The notes under the pieces: model-generated | Databases searched by the model: none | What the model was told of the DNA's origin: nothing | Seen by the model: the letters and a program-made list of their open reading frames with translations, nothing else | DNA from: Proteinivorax tanatarense | GTDB lineage: Bacteria > Bacillota > Proteinivoracia > Proteinivoracales > Proteinivoracaceae | Length of the DNA stretch: 64,000 nucleotides | Direction of reading: 5' to 3' | Assembly: GCF_040267685.1 (NCBI RefSeq) | Contig: NZ_CP158367.1 | Coordinates: 1,302,001-1,366,000 of the forward strand | Position numbers and translations under genes: made by a program | In this document: piece by piece, positions 42,648-51,587 of the stretch | How positions within the stretch are numbered: the first letter of the stretch is position 1 | Layout of the letters: each line of letters begins with the position of its first letter

Positions 42648-43415
42648 ATGACACATAAAGTAGAGGGGTATCAAAAACGGCTTTTTTTATCATTATTAAT
42701 AGTGGCACTTCTGTTATTAGGTGGCTTCACTTTATTGTTGTTTAGCGGTATTATAGGAGATTCTATAATTGTAAAAATTTTAATAAATATTCTCTTAATA
42801 ACTTTTATTGTGTTTTTAATTGTTATAAGCTTAGGAATCTTGGTTTTACTTGAAAGTATTGCATTTAAAAAAGTACCAAAATCTCTTCAAAAACTAGGTT
42901 GGTTAAGCATAAAAGTATTATATCCTGTTGTGTTTTTTTTAGCCAAACTATTTAAACTAGATAAAGAAAAAATTAAAGGTTCATTTATAGCAATTAACAA
43001 TGAAATGATGAGAGAGGTTTACGGAAAAATCAAAGGTGATGACTTGCTGGTACTGTTGCCACATTGTATACAAAAGGCAAGCTGTAAAGTAAAGGTAACC
43101 CACGATATTAATAACTGTAAGCGATGTAACAAATGTGATCTTTCTGCTATCCTAGATTTAAAGGACCAGTATAATTTTAATCTTTATGTTGCAACTGGAG
43201 GTACAGCTGCTAGAGAAGTTGTTAAAAAATGCAAACCTAAAGGAATACTAGCGGTGGCATGTGAAAGAGACCTTTTCAGCGGAATAATTGATTGCAAACC
43301 TCTTCCGGTTGTAGGGTTATTGAACCAACGACCAAATGGCCCTTGTTATAATACTATTATCGATCAGCAGGAGTTGAATGATAAATTGAAAAATATGTTA
43401 AGGGAGGAATGTTAA
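42648..43415 (+). CDS. DUF116 domain membrane protein
   Basis: This 255-residue protein has two or three N-terminal membrane segments (about 11-70) and a cytoplasmic DUF116 domain. Cysteines cluster in LLPHCIQKASCKVKV, NNCKRCNKCDLS, VACERD and IDCKPLP, suggesting a bound metal or Fe-S cluster (inference). The function is unknown. DUF116 genes lie beside fmt and def in several Clostridia. ATG 42648 follows AGAAGGGG; the protease gene follows after one base. Confidence 0.85.
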   Translation: MTHKVEGYQKRLFLSLLIVALLLLGGFTLLLFSGIIGDSIIVKILINILLITFIVFLIVISLGILVLLESIAFKKVPKSLQKLGWLSIKVLYPVVFFLAKLFKLDKEKIKGSFIAINNEMMREVYGKIKGDDLLVLLPHCIQKASCKVKVTHDINNCKRCNKCDLSAILDLKDQYNFNLYVATGGTAAREVVKKCKPKGILAVACERDLFSGIIDCKPLPVVGLLNQRPNGPCYNTIIDQQELNDKLKNMLREEC

Positions 43416-43416
43416 A

Positions 43417-44136
43417 ATGTTTTTTGGTACAGGGATTTTTTTCTTTGATTCAGGTTTGATATTTTTTGTCTTGCCGGCAGGACTTTTTGCTATGTATGCT
43501 CAAGGAAAGGTAAAGTCAGCATATGCAAGGTATTCAAAGGTTATGTCTAACAAAAATATGACAGGTGCTCAAGTTGCACGTACTCTATTAGATAAAAAAG
43601 GTTTGCATGACGTTGATGTAGAGTTAACAGGAGGTCATCTTTCTGATCATTATGATCCAAAGGCCAGAAAAGTAAGGTTATCTAGGGAAGTTCATAATGG
43701 TAGCTCTTTAGCTTCTTTGGCAATTGCAGCCCACGAAACTGGTCATGCTAATCAACATGATGAAGGGTATTTTTTTCTAACCTTTAGAAACAATTTCGTG
43801 CCTATAGCTCAATTTGGAAGTTCTTTAGCTATGCCATTGTTTTTGATTGGTTTTATATTTACTACCGGTCAAGGGGATGGACCTACTTATTTAATGGATT
43901 TAGGTATTGCTTTTTTCTCATTGGCTTTGATTTTTCAATTAGTAACGTTACCTGTCGAGTTTAACGCATCAAGTAGAGCGATGAGTTCTTTAACAAATAT
44001 GGGGATTATAGATGAGCAGGAGAGGAAAGGGACAAAAGAGGTTCTTAATGCAGCAGCTTTAACTTATGTTGCAGCTACAGCAGTTGCCTTAGCACAACTA
44101 TTGAGGCTGATTTTGTTGAGGAATAGTCGGAAATAA
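43417..44136 (+). CDS. yugP: YugP-type neutral zinc metallopeptidase
   Basis: This is a 239-residue membrane protease of the YugP/DUF2268-like zinc family. The zinc motif HETGHANQHDEGY (HExxH) follows an N-terminal membrane segment (about 8-28), and further hydrophobic segments lie at about 125-185. LPVEFNASSRA is another family landmark. Substrates are unknown. ATG 43417 follows AAGGGAGG. Its TAA overlaps the ATG of rsmB by one base. Confidence 0.88.
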   Translation: MFFGTGIFFFDSGLIFFVLPAGLFAMYAQGKVKSAYARYSKVMSNKNMTGAQVARTLLDKKGLHDVDVELTGGHLSDHYDPKARKVRLSREVHNGSSLASLAIAAHETGHANQHDEGYFFLTFRNNFVPIAQFGSSLAMPLFLIGFIFTTGQGDGPTYLMDLGIAFFSLALIFQLVTLPVEFNASSRAMSSLTNMGIIDEQERKGTKEVLNAAALTYVAATAVALAQLLRLILLRNSRK

Positions 44137-45431
44137 TGGGAGATAAATCAAATGCAAGAGCTCAAAGCATTAGGGCTTTAATGCAAATTGAGCGAAACAA
44201 TAGTTATTCTAATTTAGTTGTCAATGAGTTTTTAAAAAAACATGATTTTAGCAAAGAGGACAAGGGGTTATTTACTAAAATAGTGTATGGTGTAATAGCC
44301 AATAAAAGCTTTTTACTTTGGGTTCTTAAAAAATATGTAAAAAGGCCACATAAGCAGCAAGCTTGGTTAAAGTATACTTTAATGACATCCCTTTATCAGA
44401 TTGCCTTTTTAGATAATGTACCAGATTATGCTGTGGTTAATGAAGGTGTTAATTTTGTAAAACGCTATAACTATAAAAAGGTATCATTTGTAAATGCCGT
44501 TCTTAGAAATATAGTTAGAGAAAAAGATGAGTTTTTTAAAGTTCCAACAGATGATTTTCTCCAGTATCTTTCAATAAGGTATTCTTATCCTATTTGGATT
44601 GTTGAAGAATTTTCGAAAGTTGTTAGTACAAATGAACAGTTAGAAAGTCTTTTAGTGGCGATGAATTCTTCACATAAGACAACTATTCGAGTTAATACAT
44701 TAAAAAATAGTAAGCAGGACTTACTAACTAATTTGCGTGAAAAAGGAATAGATGTAGCTACTGTTGATAAATGCGAGGATGCTTTGGTGTTTAACACAAG
44801 TACTCCTTTGCAGCGTATTGAAGAGTTAAAAAGTGGTAAGTGTTTTGTGCAAAGCTTAGGTTCTATTTTGGTTGGAGAGATAGCAAATCCTAAACCAAAA
44901 GACGTAGTCTTAGATATGTGTGCAGCTCCAGGCACTAAAACAACCCACTTAGCTCAGCTAATGAATAATGTGGGAAAGATTTACGCTTGTGATGTTCATA
45001 AACACAGGGTTAATTTAATTAAAGAGTCCTGTATACAAGCTGATGCACAGATAGTGGAGGCAATTCATTTAGACAGTACGAAAGCTAACAGTTATTTTAC
45101 TAAAAAATTTGATCTGGTTCTTTTAGATGCTCCTTGTAGTGGGTTAGGAGTTATTGCAAATAAACCAGATATAAAGTGGAATAAAAAAAAGGATGATCTT
45201 AAGAGTATTACAAAACTTCAAACGGACCTTATTAGCAATGGTATCAAATTATTAAAATCAAAAGGAACTTTGATTTATTCTACATGTACGTTAACTAAAT
45301 CAGAGAATGAAGATATTGTAAATGCGGCAATAAAAAAGGACAATTCGATTTCGTTGAAATCTGAAAGGCGTATTTTGCCGGACAAGGAAAATACTGATGG
45401 TTTTTATATAGCAGAAATTCAAAAAAAGTAA
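44136..45431 (+). CDS. rsmB: 16S rRNA (cytosine(967)-C(5))-methyltransferase RsmB
   Basis: RsmB methylates C5 of C967 in 16S rRNA. The 431-residue protein has an N-terminal NusB-like domain (ARAQSIRALMQIE...), then the methyltransferase domain: CFVQSLGSILVG, VLDMCAAPGTKTTHLA (SAM site), LLDAPCSGLGVIANKPDIKW (Pro-Cys motif) and STCTLTKSENEDIV with the catalytic Cys. It equals yloM of B. subtilis and is followed by rlmN. Confidence 0.95.
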   Translation: MGDKSNARAQSIRALMQIERNNSYSNLVVNEFLKKHDFSKEDKGLFTKIVYGVIANKSFLLWVLKKYVKRPHKQQAWLKYTLMTSLYQIAFLDNVPDYAVVNEGVNFVKRYNYKKVSFVNAVLRNIVREKDEFFKVPTDDFLQYLSIRYSYPIWIVEEFSKVVSTNEQLESLLVAMNSSHKTTIRVNTLKNSKQDLLTNLREKGIDVATVDKCEDALVFNTSTPLQRIEELKSGKCFVQSLGSILVGEIANPKPKDVVLDMCAAPGTKTTHLAQLMNNVGKIYACDVHKHRVNLIKESCIQADAQIVEAIHLDSTKANSYFTKKFDLVLLDAPCSGLGVIANKPDIKWNKKKDDLKSITKLQTDLISNGIKLLKSKGTLIYSTCTLTKSENEDIVNAAIKKDNSISLKSERRILPDKENTDGFYIAEIQKK

Positions 45432-45449
45432 AAAGGGTGAAGTTTAGTT

Positions 45450-46472
45450 GTGGTAAATTTAGTAGGATTAGACATTAAAACTATGGAAGAAAAATTAGCT
45501 TCATATGTAAAACAAAAATTTAGGGTTAAGCAAATACATGAGTGGATTTATCATAAGCAGGTATCTTCTTTTATGGAGATGTCCAATTTGCCTTTAAAAC
45601 TTAGGCAAGAGCTGACAGATAATTTTGTTATTGGCGATATTCGTGTTAAGGATAAGCAAATTTCAGCAGATGGAACAAAGAAGTTTTTGCTTAAATTTCC
45701 TGATGGAGCGTTAACTGAAGCAGTTTTAATGAAATATGAGCATGGTGTAAGTATTTGCTTGTCTACTCAAGTTGGGTGTAAAATGGGTTGTGTATTTTGT
45801 TCCTCGGGGGAAGATGGCTTTGTTAGAAATCTTTCTAAAGCAGAAATAATTGAGCAATTTTGGGCAATCCAGAGAATTACTAAGGAGCGTATAAAAAACG
45901 TCGTAATTATGGGTATGGGGGAACCTTTAGACAATTATGATAATGTTTTGGATTTTATACGGTTTGTGAATGATGAACAGACGTATAATATCGGGATTAG
46001 AAATATTACCCTTTCCACTTCCGGCTTAGCGCCCCAAATATATAAACTGGCAGAGGAAGAGCTAGGCATTACCTTGGCTTTATCTTTGCATGCTTCGAAC
46101 CAAGGGAAAAGACAAAAAATTATGCCTATTTCAAAAAGCTATCCAATCAAAGAAGTGATTGATGCATGCCGCTACTATTGTGATAAAACAAAAAGAAGGA
46201 TTACTATTGAGTATGCGTTAATTAACAATTTTAATGATAGTGATAAAGATGCTTTTGAATTGGCTAATCTTTTATCAGGGTTATTATGTCATATTAACTT
46301 AATACCTTTGAATGATTCTTTAAGTGAGCATGGTTTTGTAAAAAGTTCAGATGAAAGGGTTAAGAGTTTTCAAAAGGTATTACAGAAAATTGGGTTTAAG
46401 ACGACAATTAGGCGAGAGTTAGGAAGCGATATTGATGCGGCGTGTGGTCAATTAAAGAAAAGAAATATTTAG
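45450..46472 (+). CDS. rlmN: 23S rRNA (adenine(2503)-C(2))-methyltransferase RlmN
   Basis: RlmN is a radical SAM enzyme that methylates A2503 in 23S rRNA and A37 in some tRNAs. The 340-residue protein has the CxxxCxxC cluster motif in VGCKMGCVFCSS and the MGMGEPLDNYDNV block. IALINNFN-like YALINNFNDSD and the C-terminal Cys in DIDAACGQL, which forms the transient methyl adduct, follow. GTG 45450 (or TTG 45448 in another frame) follows AAAGGGTGA. It equals yloN. Confidence 0.96.
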   Translation: MVNLVGLDIKTMEEKLASYVKQKFRVKQIHEWIYHKQVSSFMEMSNLPLKLRQELTDNFVIGDIRVKDKQISADGTKKFLLKFPDGALTEAVLMKYEHGVSICLSTQVGCKMGCVFCSSGEDGFVRNLSKAEIIEQFWAIQRITKERIKNVVIMGMGEPLDNYDNVLDFIRFVNDEQTYNIGIRNITLSTSGLAPQIYKLAEEELGITLALSLHASNQGKRQKIMPISKSYPIKEVIDACRYYCDKTKRRITIEYALINNFNDSDKDAFELANLLSGLLCHINLIPLNDSLSEHGFVKSSDERVKSFQKVLQKIGFKTTIRRELGSDIDAACGQLKKRNI

Positions 46473-46489
46473 AATGAAGGTGAGGCCAA

Positions 46490-47212
46490 GTGAAAATTGG
46501 TGGCAAAACTCATTGTGGTTACCAAAGAGAAGTGAATCAGGATTACTTTACTTATGGAGAAAATAGTAATTTTTCTTATATGATTGTGGCAGATGGTATG
46601 GGGGGACACCTAGCTGGAGAAATTGCCAGTAAAAAGGCGGTTGATTTTTTAAAGAATAAGCTAGATAGCACTGATGATGTAGTTCAGTTAAAAACGTTGA
46701 TCGAGCAGGTAAATCAAGACGTATATAAAATATCTAAAGAAAATAAGGATTTAAATGGGATGGGTACTACTTTAACGGTAGTAATTATATCAGGTAGTTA
46801 TCTTAATGTAGGTCATGTCGGTGATAGTCGTGTATATCTTTTTAGGGATGATAAACTATCCCAACTAACTACAGATCATTCTTTAGTTGCGGACTTAGTT
46901 AGGCATGGGCAACTATCAGAAAAAGAAGCAGAAAAACACCCACAACGTAATATTTTGACTCAAGCGGTTGGAACTGATCGCGTTGTAAAAGTCCAATCTA
47001 CTAGCCATAGATTAAAGTCTTATGATAAGGTATTGTTATGTACTGATGGTTTAACAAAGTTTTTAAAACATAAAGAAATTTCAGATATAATGTCGCAAAA
47101 AGAAGTAAATGAAATTTGTGACAGGTTAATAAAAGCGGCTTTAAAAAAAGGTGGAGCTGACAATGTTACTGTAGCTGTGGCAGATGTCGGAGAGGTTAAG
47201 GAGGTGAATTAG
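46490..47212 (+). CDS. prpC: PP2C-type serine/threonine protein phosphatase PrpC
   Basis: This is a metal-dependent PP2C phosphatase of 240 residues that reverses PrkC phosphorylation. Motifs: QREVNQDYF, VADGMGGHLAGE (metal site), GMGTTLTVVII, NVGHVGDSRVYL, LLCTDGLTKF and GGADNVTVAV. GTG 46490 follows GAAGGTGAGG. It is one base from prkC, the usual phosphatase-kinase pair. Confidence 0.96.
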   Translation: MKIGGKTHCGYQREVNQDYFTYGENSNFSYMIVADGMGGHLAGEIASKKAVDFLKNKLDSTDDVVQLKTLIEQVNQDVYKISKENKDLNGMGTTLTVVIISGSYLNVGHVGDSRVYLFRDDKLSQLTTDHSLVADLVRHGQLSEKEAEKHPQRNILTQAVGTDRVVKVQSTSHRLKSYDKVLLCTDGLTKFLKHKEISDIMSQKEVNEICDRLIKAALKKGGADNVTVAVADVGEVKEVN

Positions 47213-47213
47213 G

Positions 47214-49049
47214 ATGGTAGGGCAAAAATTAGCAAATAGATATCATATAATTGAAAAAATAGGCAGTGGAGGGATGGCTGTTGTTTATAAAGCACGGTGC
47301 ACTTTACTTAATAGAATCGTTGCAGTTAAAGTGTTAAAAAATCAGTTTATTCATGACCAAGAGCTTGTACGTAGGTTTCGGCGAGAAGCTCAGGCTTCAG
47401 CAGGCCTTTCTCATCCTAATATAGTAGGTATTTATGATGTAGGTCAAGATAAGGATAATTACTTTATAGTTATGGAATATGTTGCAGGGCAAACTTTAAA
47501 AGATTATATTAAAGACAGTAAATTAAACCCAAATGAAGCCTTAAACTTTGCTAAAAATATATGCAAGGCTTTAAAGCATGCCCATGACAATTCAATTATT
47601 CATAGAGATATTAAACCACAAAATATTTTGTTGACAAAAGAAAAGCATGTTAAAGTTACAGATTTTGGCATAGCTAAGGCTGTTAATAATGATCAAACAT
47701 TAACTATGCAAAACACTAATACTGTTCTTGGTTCTGTCCACTATTTTAGTCCAGAACAAGCTAAGGGCAATTATGCAGGCGTCCAGTCTGACATTTATTC
47801 TCTTGGTATAGTGATGTATGAGATGCTTACAGGAAACTTACCATTTGAAGGAGATAGCCCCATATCTATAGCTATAAAGCATATACAAGAACCGATAAAA
47901 CCAATTATTGAACTAGATAATGATATGCCTATGGGAGTTTCCAACATAGTTAAAAAGGCCGTAACTAAAAACAAAGATTTGCGATACAAGTCAGCTGAGG
48001 AGCTTTTAAATGACATAAGAAGTTGGTTAAATTATGGGGAAGTTGATATAGAAACTACTGAAGAGGTAGATCAAACTCAACGCTTTTCTATGGGGGAGAT
48101 AGATAATAAATCTTTGGATGAGAAAAATGAAGAACCAAAACAAAAAAAGAAAAAATCGCTTACAAAAGGAAAAAAAATACTTATCTCTTTACTGGTTCTT
48201 GTGGTATTTATAGGAGGAGGATATGCACTCACTAGAAGGGCATTATATGTTCCAGAAGTAACAGTTCCTAATGTTGAGGGATTATCATTATCAGAGGCTA
48301 TATATGAATTAGAAGAGTTAGGATTAGAGTATATTATAGAAGGTGAAGAACATAATAATATGCCAACAAATCATGTTTTATATCAAAGCCCGTCAGCTGG
48401 TGCAGCTCGCCGAGAAGGTAGAGAGGTATCTTTAGTTTTAAGTCTTGGACCACAGTATATTGATGTTCCAGATGTTGTAGGAGAGTCAGAAAGAGGAGCT
48501 ATAAATACTTTATCTGAATCTGGCTTTGAAGTTGAAGTGAATCGCGAGTATGATAATACGGTTGAAAGTGGTAAAGTTATAAGTCAGTCTCCACGAGGAG
48601 GCAGTTTGCAAAGAGAGGAAACGGTATCCATCCTTATAAGTGAAGGGCCTAAACCCGTAGATATGCCTAGCTTAACTAGCAAAGATTTAAATGAAGCTAC
48701 TGACTTGCTAGAACAGCTTGGCTTAGAGTACACTACAAGATGGATTCAGCCTCAAGGCGATAGCCCTGGAGGTATTGTTATTGAGCAATATCCTTCTTCA
48801 GATGGTGAAATTTTGCCTGGACAGACAATTGTAGAGCTTGATGTAAGACCTTATGAACGGGTAGAAGAAGTTGTTCAAGTTGATGCTGATTTTTTTGGTA
48901 CTCATGTGAGGATTGTGGTTGAAGATATAGAAGGGGTTAATACTGTAGTTGATGAAAGGGTTTTTGTTGGTGGTAGAAATGAAGAATTTGTTATTACTTA
49001 TTGGGAAGGTGGAGAAGTAAGAGTGTTTGTTGATGGTGAACTACAGTAA
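47214..49049 (+). CDS. prkC: PASTA-domain serine/threonine protein kinase PrkC
   Basis: This is a membrane Hanks-type kinase of 611 residues. The kinase domain (about 10-270) has IGSGGMAVVYKA, VAVKVLK, the catalytic IIHRDIKPQNIL and DFGIAKA. A membrane segment (about 320-341) is followed by three PASTA domains (about 345-412, 413-480, 481-545: VPNVEGLSLSEA, VPDVVGESERGA, MPSLTSKDLNEA). A further beta-rich tail of about 65 residues ends the protein. PASTA domains sense muropeptides; in B. subtilis PrkC triggers spore germination (established). Confidence 0.96.
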   Translation: MVGQKLANRYHIIEKIGSGGMAVVYKARCTLLNRIVAVKVLKNQFIHDQELVRRFRREAQASAGLSHPNIVGIYDVGQDKDNYFIVMEYVAGQTLKDYIKDSKLNPNEALNFAKNICKALKHAHDNSIIHRDIKPQNILLTKEKHVKVTDFGIAKAVNNDQTLTMQNTNTVLGSVHYFSPEQAKGNYAGVQSDIYSLGIVMYEMLTGNLPFEGDSPISIAIKHIQEPIKPIIELDNDMPMGVSNIVKKAVTKNKDLRYKSAEELLNDIRSWLNYGEVDIETTEEVDQTQRFSMGEIDNKSLDEKNEEPKQKKKKSLTKGKKILISLLVLVVFIGGGYALTRRALYVPEVTVPNVEGLSLSEAIYELEELGLEYIIEGEEHNNMPTNHVLYQSPSAGAARREGREVSLVLSLGPQYIDVPDVVGESERGAINTLSESGFEVEVNREYDNTVESGKVISQSPRGGSLQREETVSILISEGPKPVDMPSLTSKDLNEATDLLEQLGLEYTTRWIQPQGDSPGGIVIEQYPSSDGEILPGQTIVELDVRPYERVEEVVQVDADFFGTHVRIVVEDIEGVNTVVDERVFVGGRNEEFVITYWEGGEVRVFVDGELQ

Positions 49050-49082
49050 ACATAGACTGCCTAGAAAGGTTGTGAGAGAAGA

Positions 49083-49949
49083 ATTAAGGGAATAATATAT
49101 AAGGCTTTGAGCGGATTCTATTATGTAAAAGCTGAGAATAATAGTTGCTTTCAATGCAAGGCGCGAGGTAAGCTGAAAAAGGAAAAGATTAAGCCATTTG
49201 TAGGAGACAAAGTTGAAATTTCTACTATAAGTACTACAGAGGGAGTAATAGAAGAAGTTTTGCCTAGAAAAAATTTGTTTCATAGACCAACTGTTTCTAA
49301 TATAGACCAACTTGTTATAATGATAGCGAGTGAACAACCGAAGCCTGATTTTTTATTGGTGGATACTTTGCTTGCTCTAGCAGAATCTCATCAAGTAGAA
49401 AGTTTGATTTGTGTAACAAAGGTTGATTTAAACAATGATATTGTAGACTTTGTAAAAAGTCGTTTTTCCAACTCTAAATACCCAGTGTTAGGGATATCAA
49501 ACAAAAGTTTAGTTGGAATCGAAAATCTAAGGAAATATTTAAGTGGAAAAATTTCTTGTTTAAGTGGTCAAAGTGGAGTTGGTAAATCATCACTAATTAA
49601 CACTATAAATAAAGATGTAAATTTTAAGGTTGGAGATATTTCAAGAAAAATAAAGAGGGGTAAACATACTACAACTCATAGTTCGCTGGTAGAGATTTTT
49701 GATAATAGTTTTATAGTAGATACTCCAGGGTTTTCTAATATTTCGCTGGAACAAATTGATATTCAAGACTTACCTAGACTTTTTAATGAGTTTGAATTGT
49801 ATAGCTGTAAGTTTAGCACATGTTCCCATACAGAGGAAAACAACTGTGGTGTTATAGAAGCAGTTAAAACAGGAGATATACACCTACAAAGGTATAATAA
49901 TTACCTTATGTTGAGAAAAAAAATAAAGCAGATAAAGGAGAGATATTAA
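49083..49949 (+). CDS. rsgA: Ribosome small-subunit biogenesis GTPase RsgA (YloQ/CpgA)
   Basis: RsgA is a circularly permuted GTPase for 30S maturation. It has an N-terminal OB fold, G4 CVTKVDL, G1 GQSGVGKSSL, G3 VDTPGF, and a zinc domain (CKFSTCSHTEENNCGVI). The first standard start codon in frame is TTG 49107. That would begin in the middle of the conserved opening KALSGFYYV and has no suitably placed ribosome site. The frame stays open upstream to 49065 and encodes GIIYKALSGFYYV, which aligns with the family start. A non-standard start such as ATT 49083 is therefore proposed. Product identity is certain; the start is not. Confidence 0.9.
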   Translation: MKGIIYKALSGFYYVKAENNSCFQCKARGKLKKEKIKPFVGDKVEISTISTTEGVIEEVLPRKNLFHRPTVSNIDQLVIMIASEQPKPDFLLVDTLLALAESHQVESLICVTKVDLNNDIVDFVKSRFSNSKYPVLGISNKSLVGIENLRKYLSGKISCLSGQSGVGKSSLINTINKDVNFKVGDISRKIKRGKHTTTHSSLVEIFDNSFIVDTPGFSNISLEQIDIQDLPRLFNEFELYSCKFSTCSHTEENNCGVIEAVKTGDIHLQRYNNYLMLRKKIKQIKERY

Positions 49950-49950
49950 G

Positions 49951-50592
49951 GTGGTTAAAATTGCACCATCCCTATTAGCGGCGGATTTGTTAAATTTACA
50001 AAAAGACATTGAAGATGTTGAAGAAAGTGGAGCTCACTGGCTACATATAGATGTTATGGATGGTCACTTTGTTCCTAATATTACTTTTGGTGCTGATTAC
50101 GTTAAAGCTATTAAAAACTTTACGAGTTTAACCTGTGATGTTCACCTTATGATAAAGCAACCTGAAAAATATATACCTAGTTTTGCGCAAAGTGGTGCTG
50201 ATATAATAACGGTTCACTATGAAGCGGTTACCCATCTACATAGAGTTGTACAAATGATTAAAGATCACGGGGCAAAAGCGGGTGTAGCTATAAACCCAGC
50301 AACTAATGTAGAGAGTTTAAGGTATATATTAGAAGAAGTAGATTTAGTGCTAGTAATGTCTGTAAATCCAGGGTTTGGTGGGCAAAAATTCATCACAAAT
50401 TCTATTGAAAAAATTAGACATCTTAAAAGTATTATGCCAGATAAAAGAGGTGTGGAAATTCAGGTTGATGGAGGAGTTAATGGTGATATTGCTAAGAAGC
50501 TTATTCATGCGGGAGCTACATCGTTGGTAGCGGGTTCCCACATTTTTAATAACAAGGATAGAAAGAAAGCTATTAAGAGCTTGCAAAATTAA
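49951..50592 (+). CDS. rpe: Ribulose-phosphate 3-epimerase Rpe
   Basis: Rpe interconverts ribulose-5-phosphate and xylulose-5-phosphate in the pentose phosphate pathway. The 213-residue TIM barrel has KIAPSLLAADL, HIDVMDGHFVPNITFG (catalytic Asp and metal His), VHLMI, VMSVNPGFGGQKF and QVDGGVN. GTG 49951 is one base after rsgA, with GGAGAG upstream. The rsgA-rpe order is conserved. A TPP riboswitch follows. Confidence 0.97.
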   Translation: MVKIAPSLLAADLLNLQKDIEDVEESGAHWLHIDVMDGHFVPNITFGADYVKAIKNFTSLTCDVHLMIKQPEKYIPSFAQSGADIITVHYEAVTHLHRVVQMIKDHGAKAGVAINPATNVESLRYILEEVDLVLVMSVNPGFGGQKFITNSIEKIRHLKSIMPDKRGVEIQVDGGVNGDIAKKLIHAGATSLVAGSHIFNNKDRKKAIKSLQN

Positions 50593-50598
50593 ATAGAT

Positions 50599-50690
50599 AT
50601 GACTAGGGGTGTTACATTAGTAACTGAGAGAGCAATTTGTTCGACCCTTTGAACCTGAACTGGTTAAAGCCAGCGGAGGGAAGTCGGTGG
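50599..50690 (+). promoter_or_regulatory. TPP riboswitch (THI element)
   Basis: The conserved THI-box parts are visible in order: AGGGGTG (50605-50611), CTGAGAG (50624-50630), ACCCTTTGAACCTGA (50644-50658), TGGTTAA, GCCAGCGGAGGGAAGT (50669-50684), closed by GACTA/AAGTC pairing. The ligand is thiamine pyrophosphate. It controls thiT, which follows an attenuating terminator. Confidence 0.95.
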
Positions 50691-50696
50691 CCATAT

Positions 50697-50743
50697 AAAA
50701 AGGTTAAGCCGTTCCCTTAGGAACCGCTTAACCTTTTATTTAT
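50697..50743 (+). terminator. Expression-platform terminator of the TPP riboswitch
   Basis: AAAAGGTTAAGC plus GTTCC (50697-50715) pairs with GGAAC plus GCTTAACCTTTT (50720-50737), ending in a T-rich tail. It lies 20 bases after the aptamer and ends just before the thiT ribosome site, so TPP should switch thiT off. Confidence 0.85.
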
Positions 50744-50763
50744 TTTATAAAGGAGGATGCTGT

Positions 50764-51552
50764 ATGAGAAATGAAAAAACAAAAATTTTAGTTGAAGCAG
50801 GAGTTATGTTAGCCCTGGCTATTATTTTAAGCTATTTAAGACTTGGCAGAATGCCCCAAGGTGGTTCTGTTTCTTTACAAATGCTTCCTATTTTTATAAT
50901 AGCGTTGCGCTGGGGTGTCGTTCCAGGTGTTTTGACTGGGGCAGCATTTGGTTTAATGCAGATTTTATTAGGAGAAGCATGGATAGCTACGCCGTTACAG
51001 GCATTTATTGATTATCCATTAGCTTTTGGAGTTGTTGGTATTGCAGGATTTTTTAGAAACAAAAAAGTTGTTGGTATTGCATTAGGGGGAATGCTGAGGT
51101 TTTTGTGTCACTTTTTTGCTGGTGTTGTATTTTTCGCTGAATATGCGGGAGAACAGAATGTGTATATTTATTCGGGGGTATACAATATTACTTATATTCT
51201 CCCAGAAATCATAATAGCGGCTTTGATCACTCCAATGTTACTTTCTAAAATTAAAGGAGTGTCAAATAATCAGCAACAGGAGCAGGAGTACCACACCTTT
51301 AAGCTACTTATATCAGTAGCCTTACCTCTTCTTTTGACAGTATTTTTAATGGATGAATTTAAGCTAGAATTTATAAATGAATTTTTATTTAAGGGGGTAA
51401 TAGGTTTAGCTTGGCTAATAACCTTAGTCGCAAACATTAGAGATTACTTAAAAAACAACTTTAAAACTCCTTTAATAGTTTTTATATATACTCAATTGGT
51501 GACATTAGCGGCATATATTGCGATAGCAGTTTTTACTTTATTTTCTAGTTAA
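50764..51552 (+). CDS. thiT: Thiamine ECF transporter S component ThiT, with C-terminal extension
   Basis: ThiT is the thiamine-binding membrane subunit of an ECF transporter. Residues about 1-168 match the family: six hydrophobic segments, LRLGRMPQGGSVSLQMLPIFIIALRWG, and the C-terminal NITYILPEII region. The protein is 262 residues, whereas the family is usually about 180-200. After a Gln/Glu-rich linker (about 170-182) three further hydrophobic segments occur (about 183-200, 212-232, 240-260). The extension is unidentified. The TPP riboswitch supports thiamine as substrate. The ECF energising genes are not in this window. ATG 50764 follows AAAGGAGG. Confidence 0.9.
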   Translation: MRNEKTKILVEAGVMLALAIILSYLRLGRMPQGGSVSLQMLPIFIIALRWGVVPGVLTGAAFGLMQILLGEAWIATPLQAFIDYPLAFGVVGIAGFFRNKKVVGIALGGMLRFLCHFFAGVVFFAEYAGEQNVYIYSGVYNITYILPEIIIAALITPMLLSKIKGVSNNQQQEQEYHTFKLLISVALPLLLTVFLMDEFKLEFINEFLFKGVIGLAWLITLVANIRDYLKNNFKTPLIVFIYTQLVTLAAYIAIAVFTLFSS

Positions 51553-51587
51553 TAGGTGGTAAAATATTATTTGAGGGTGGTTTAGCA

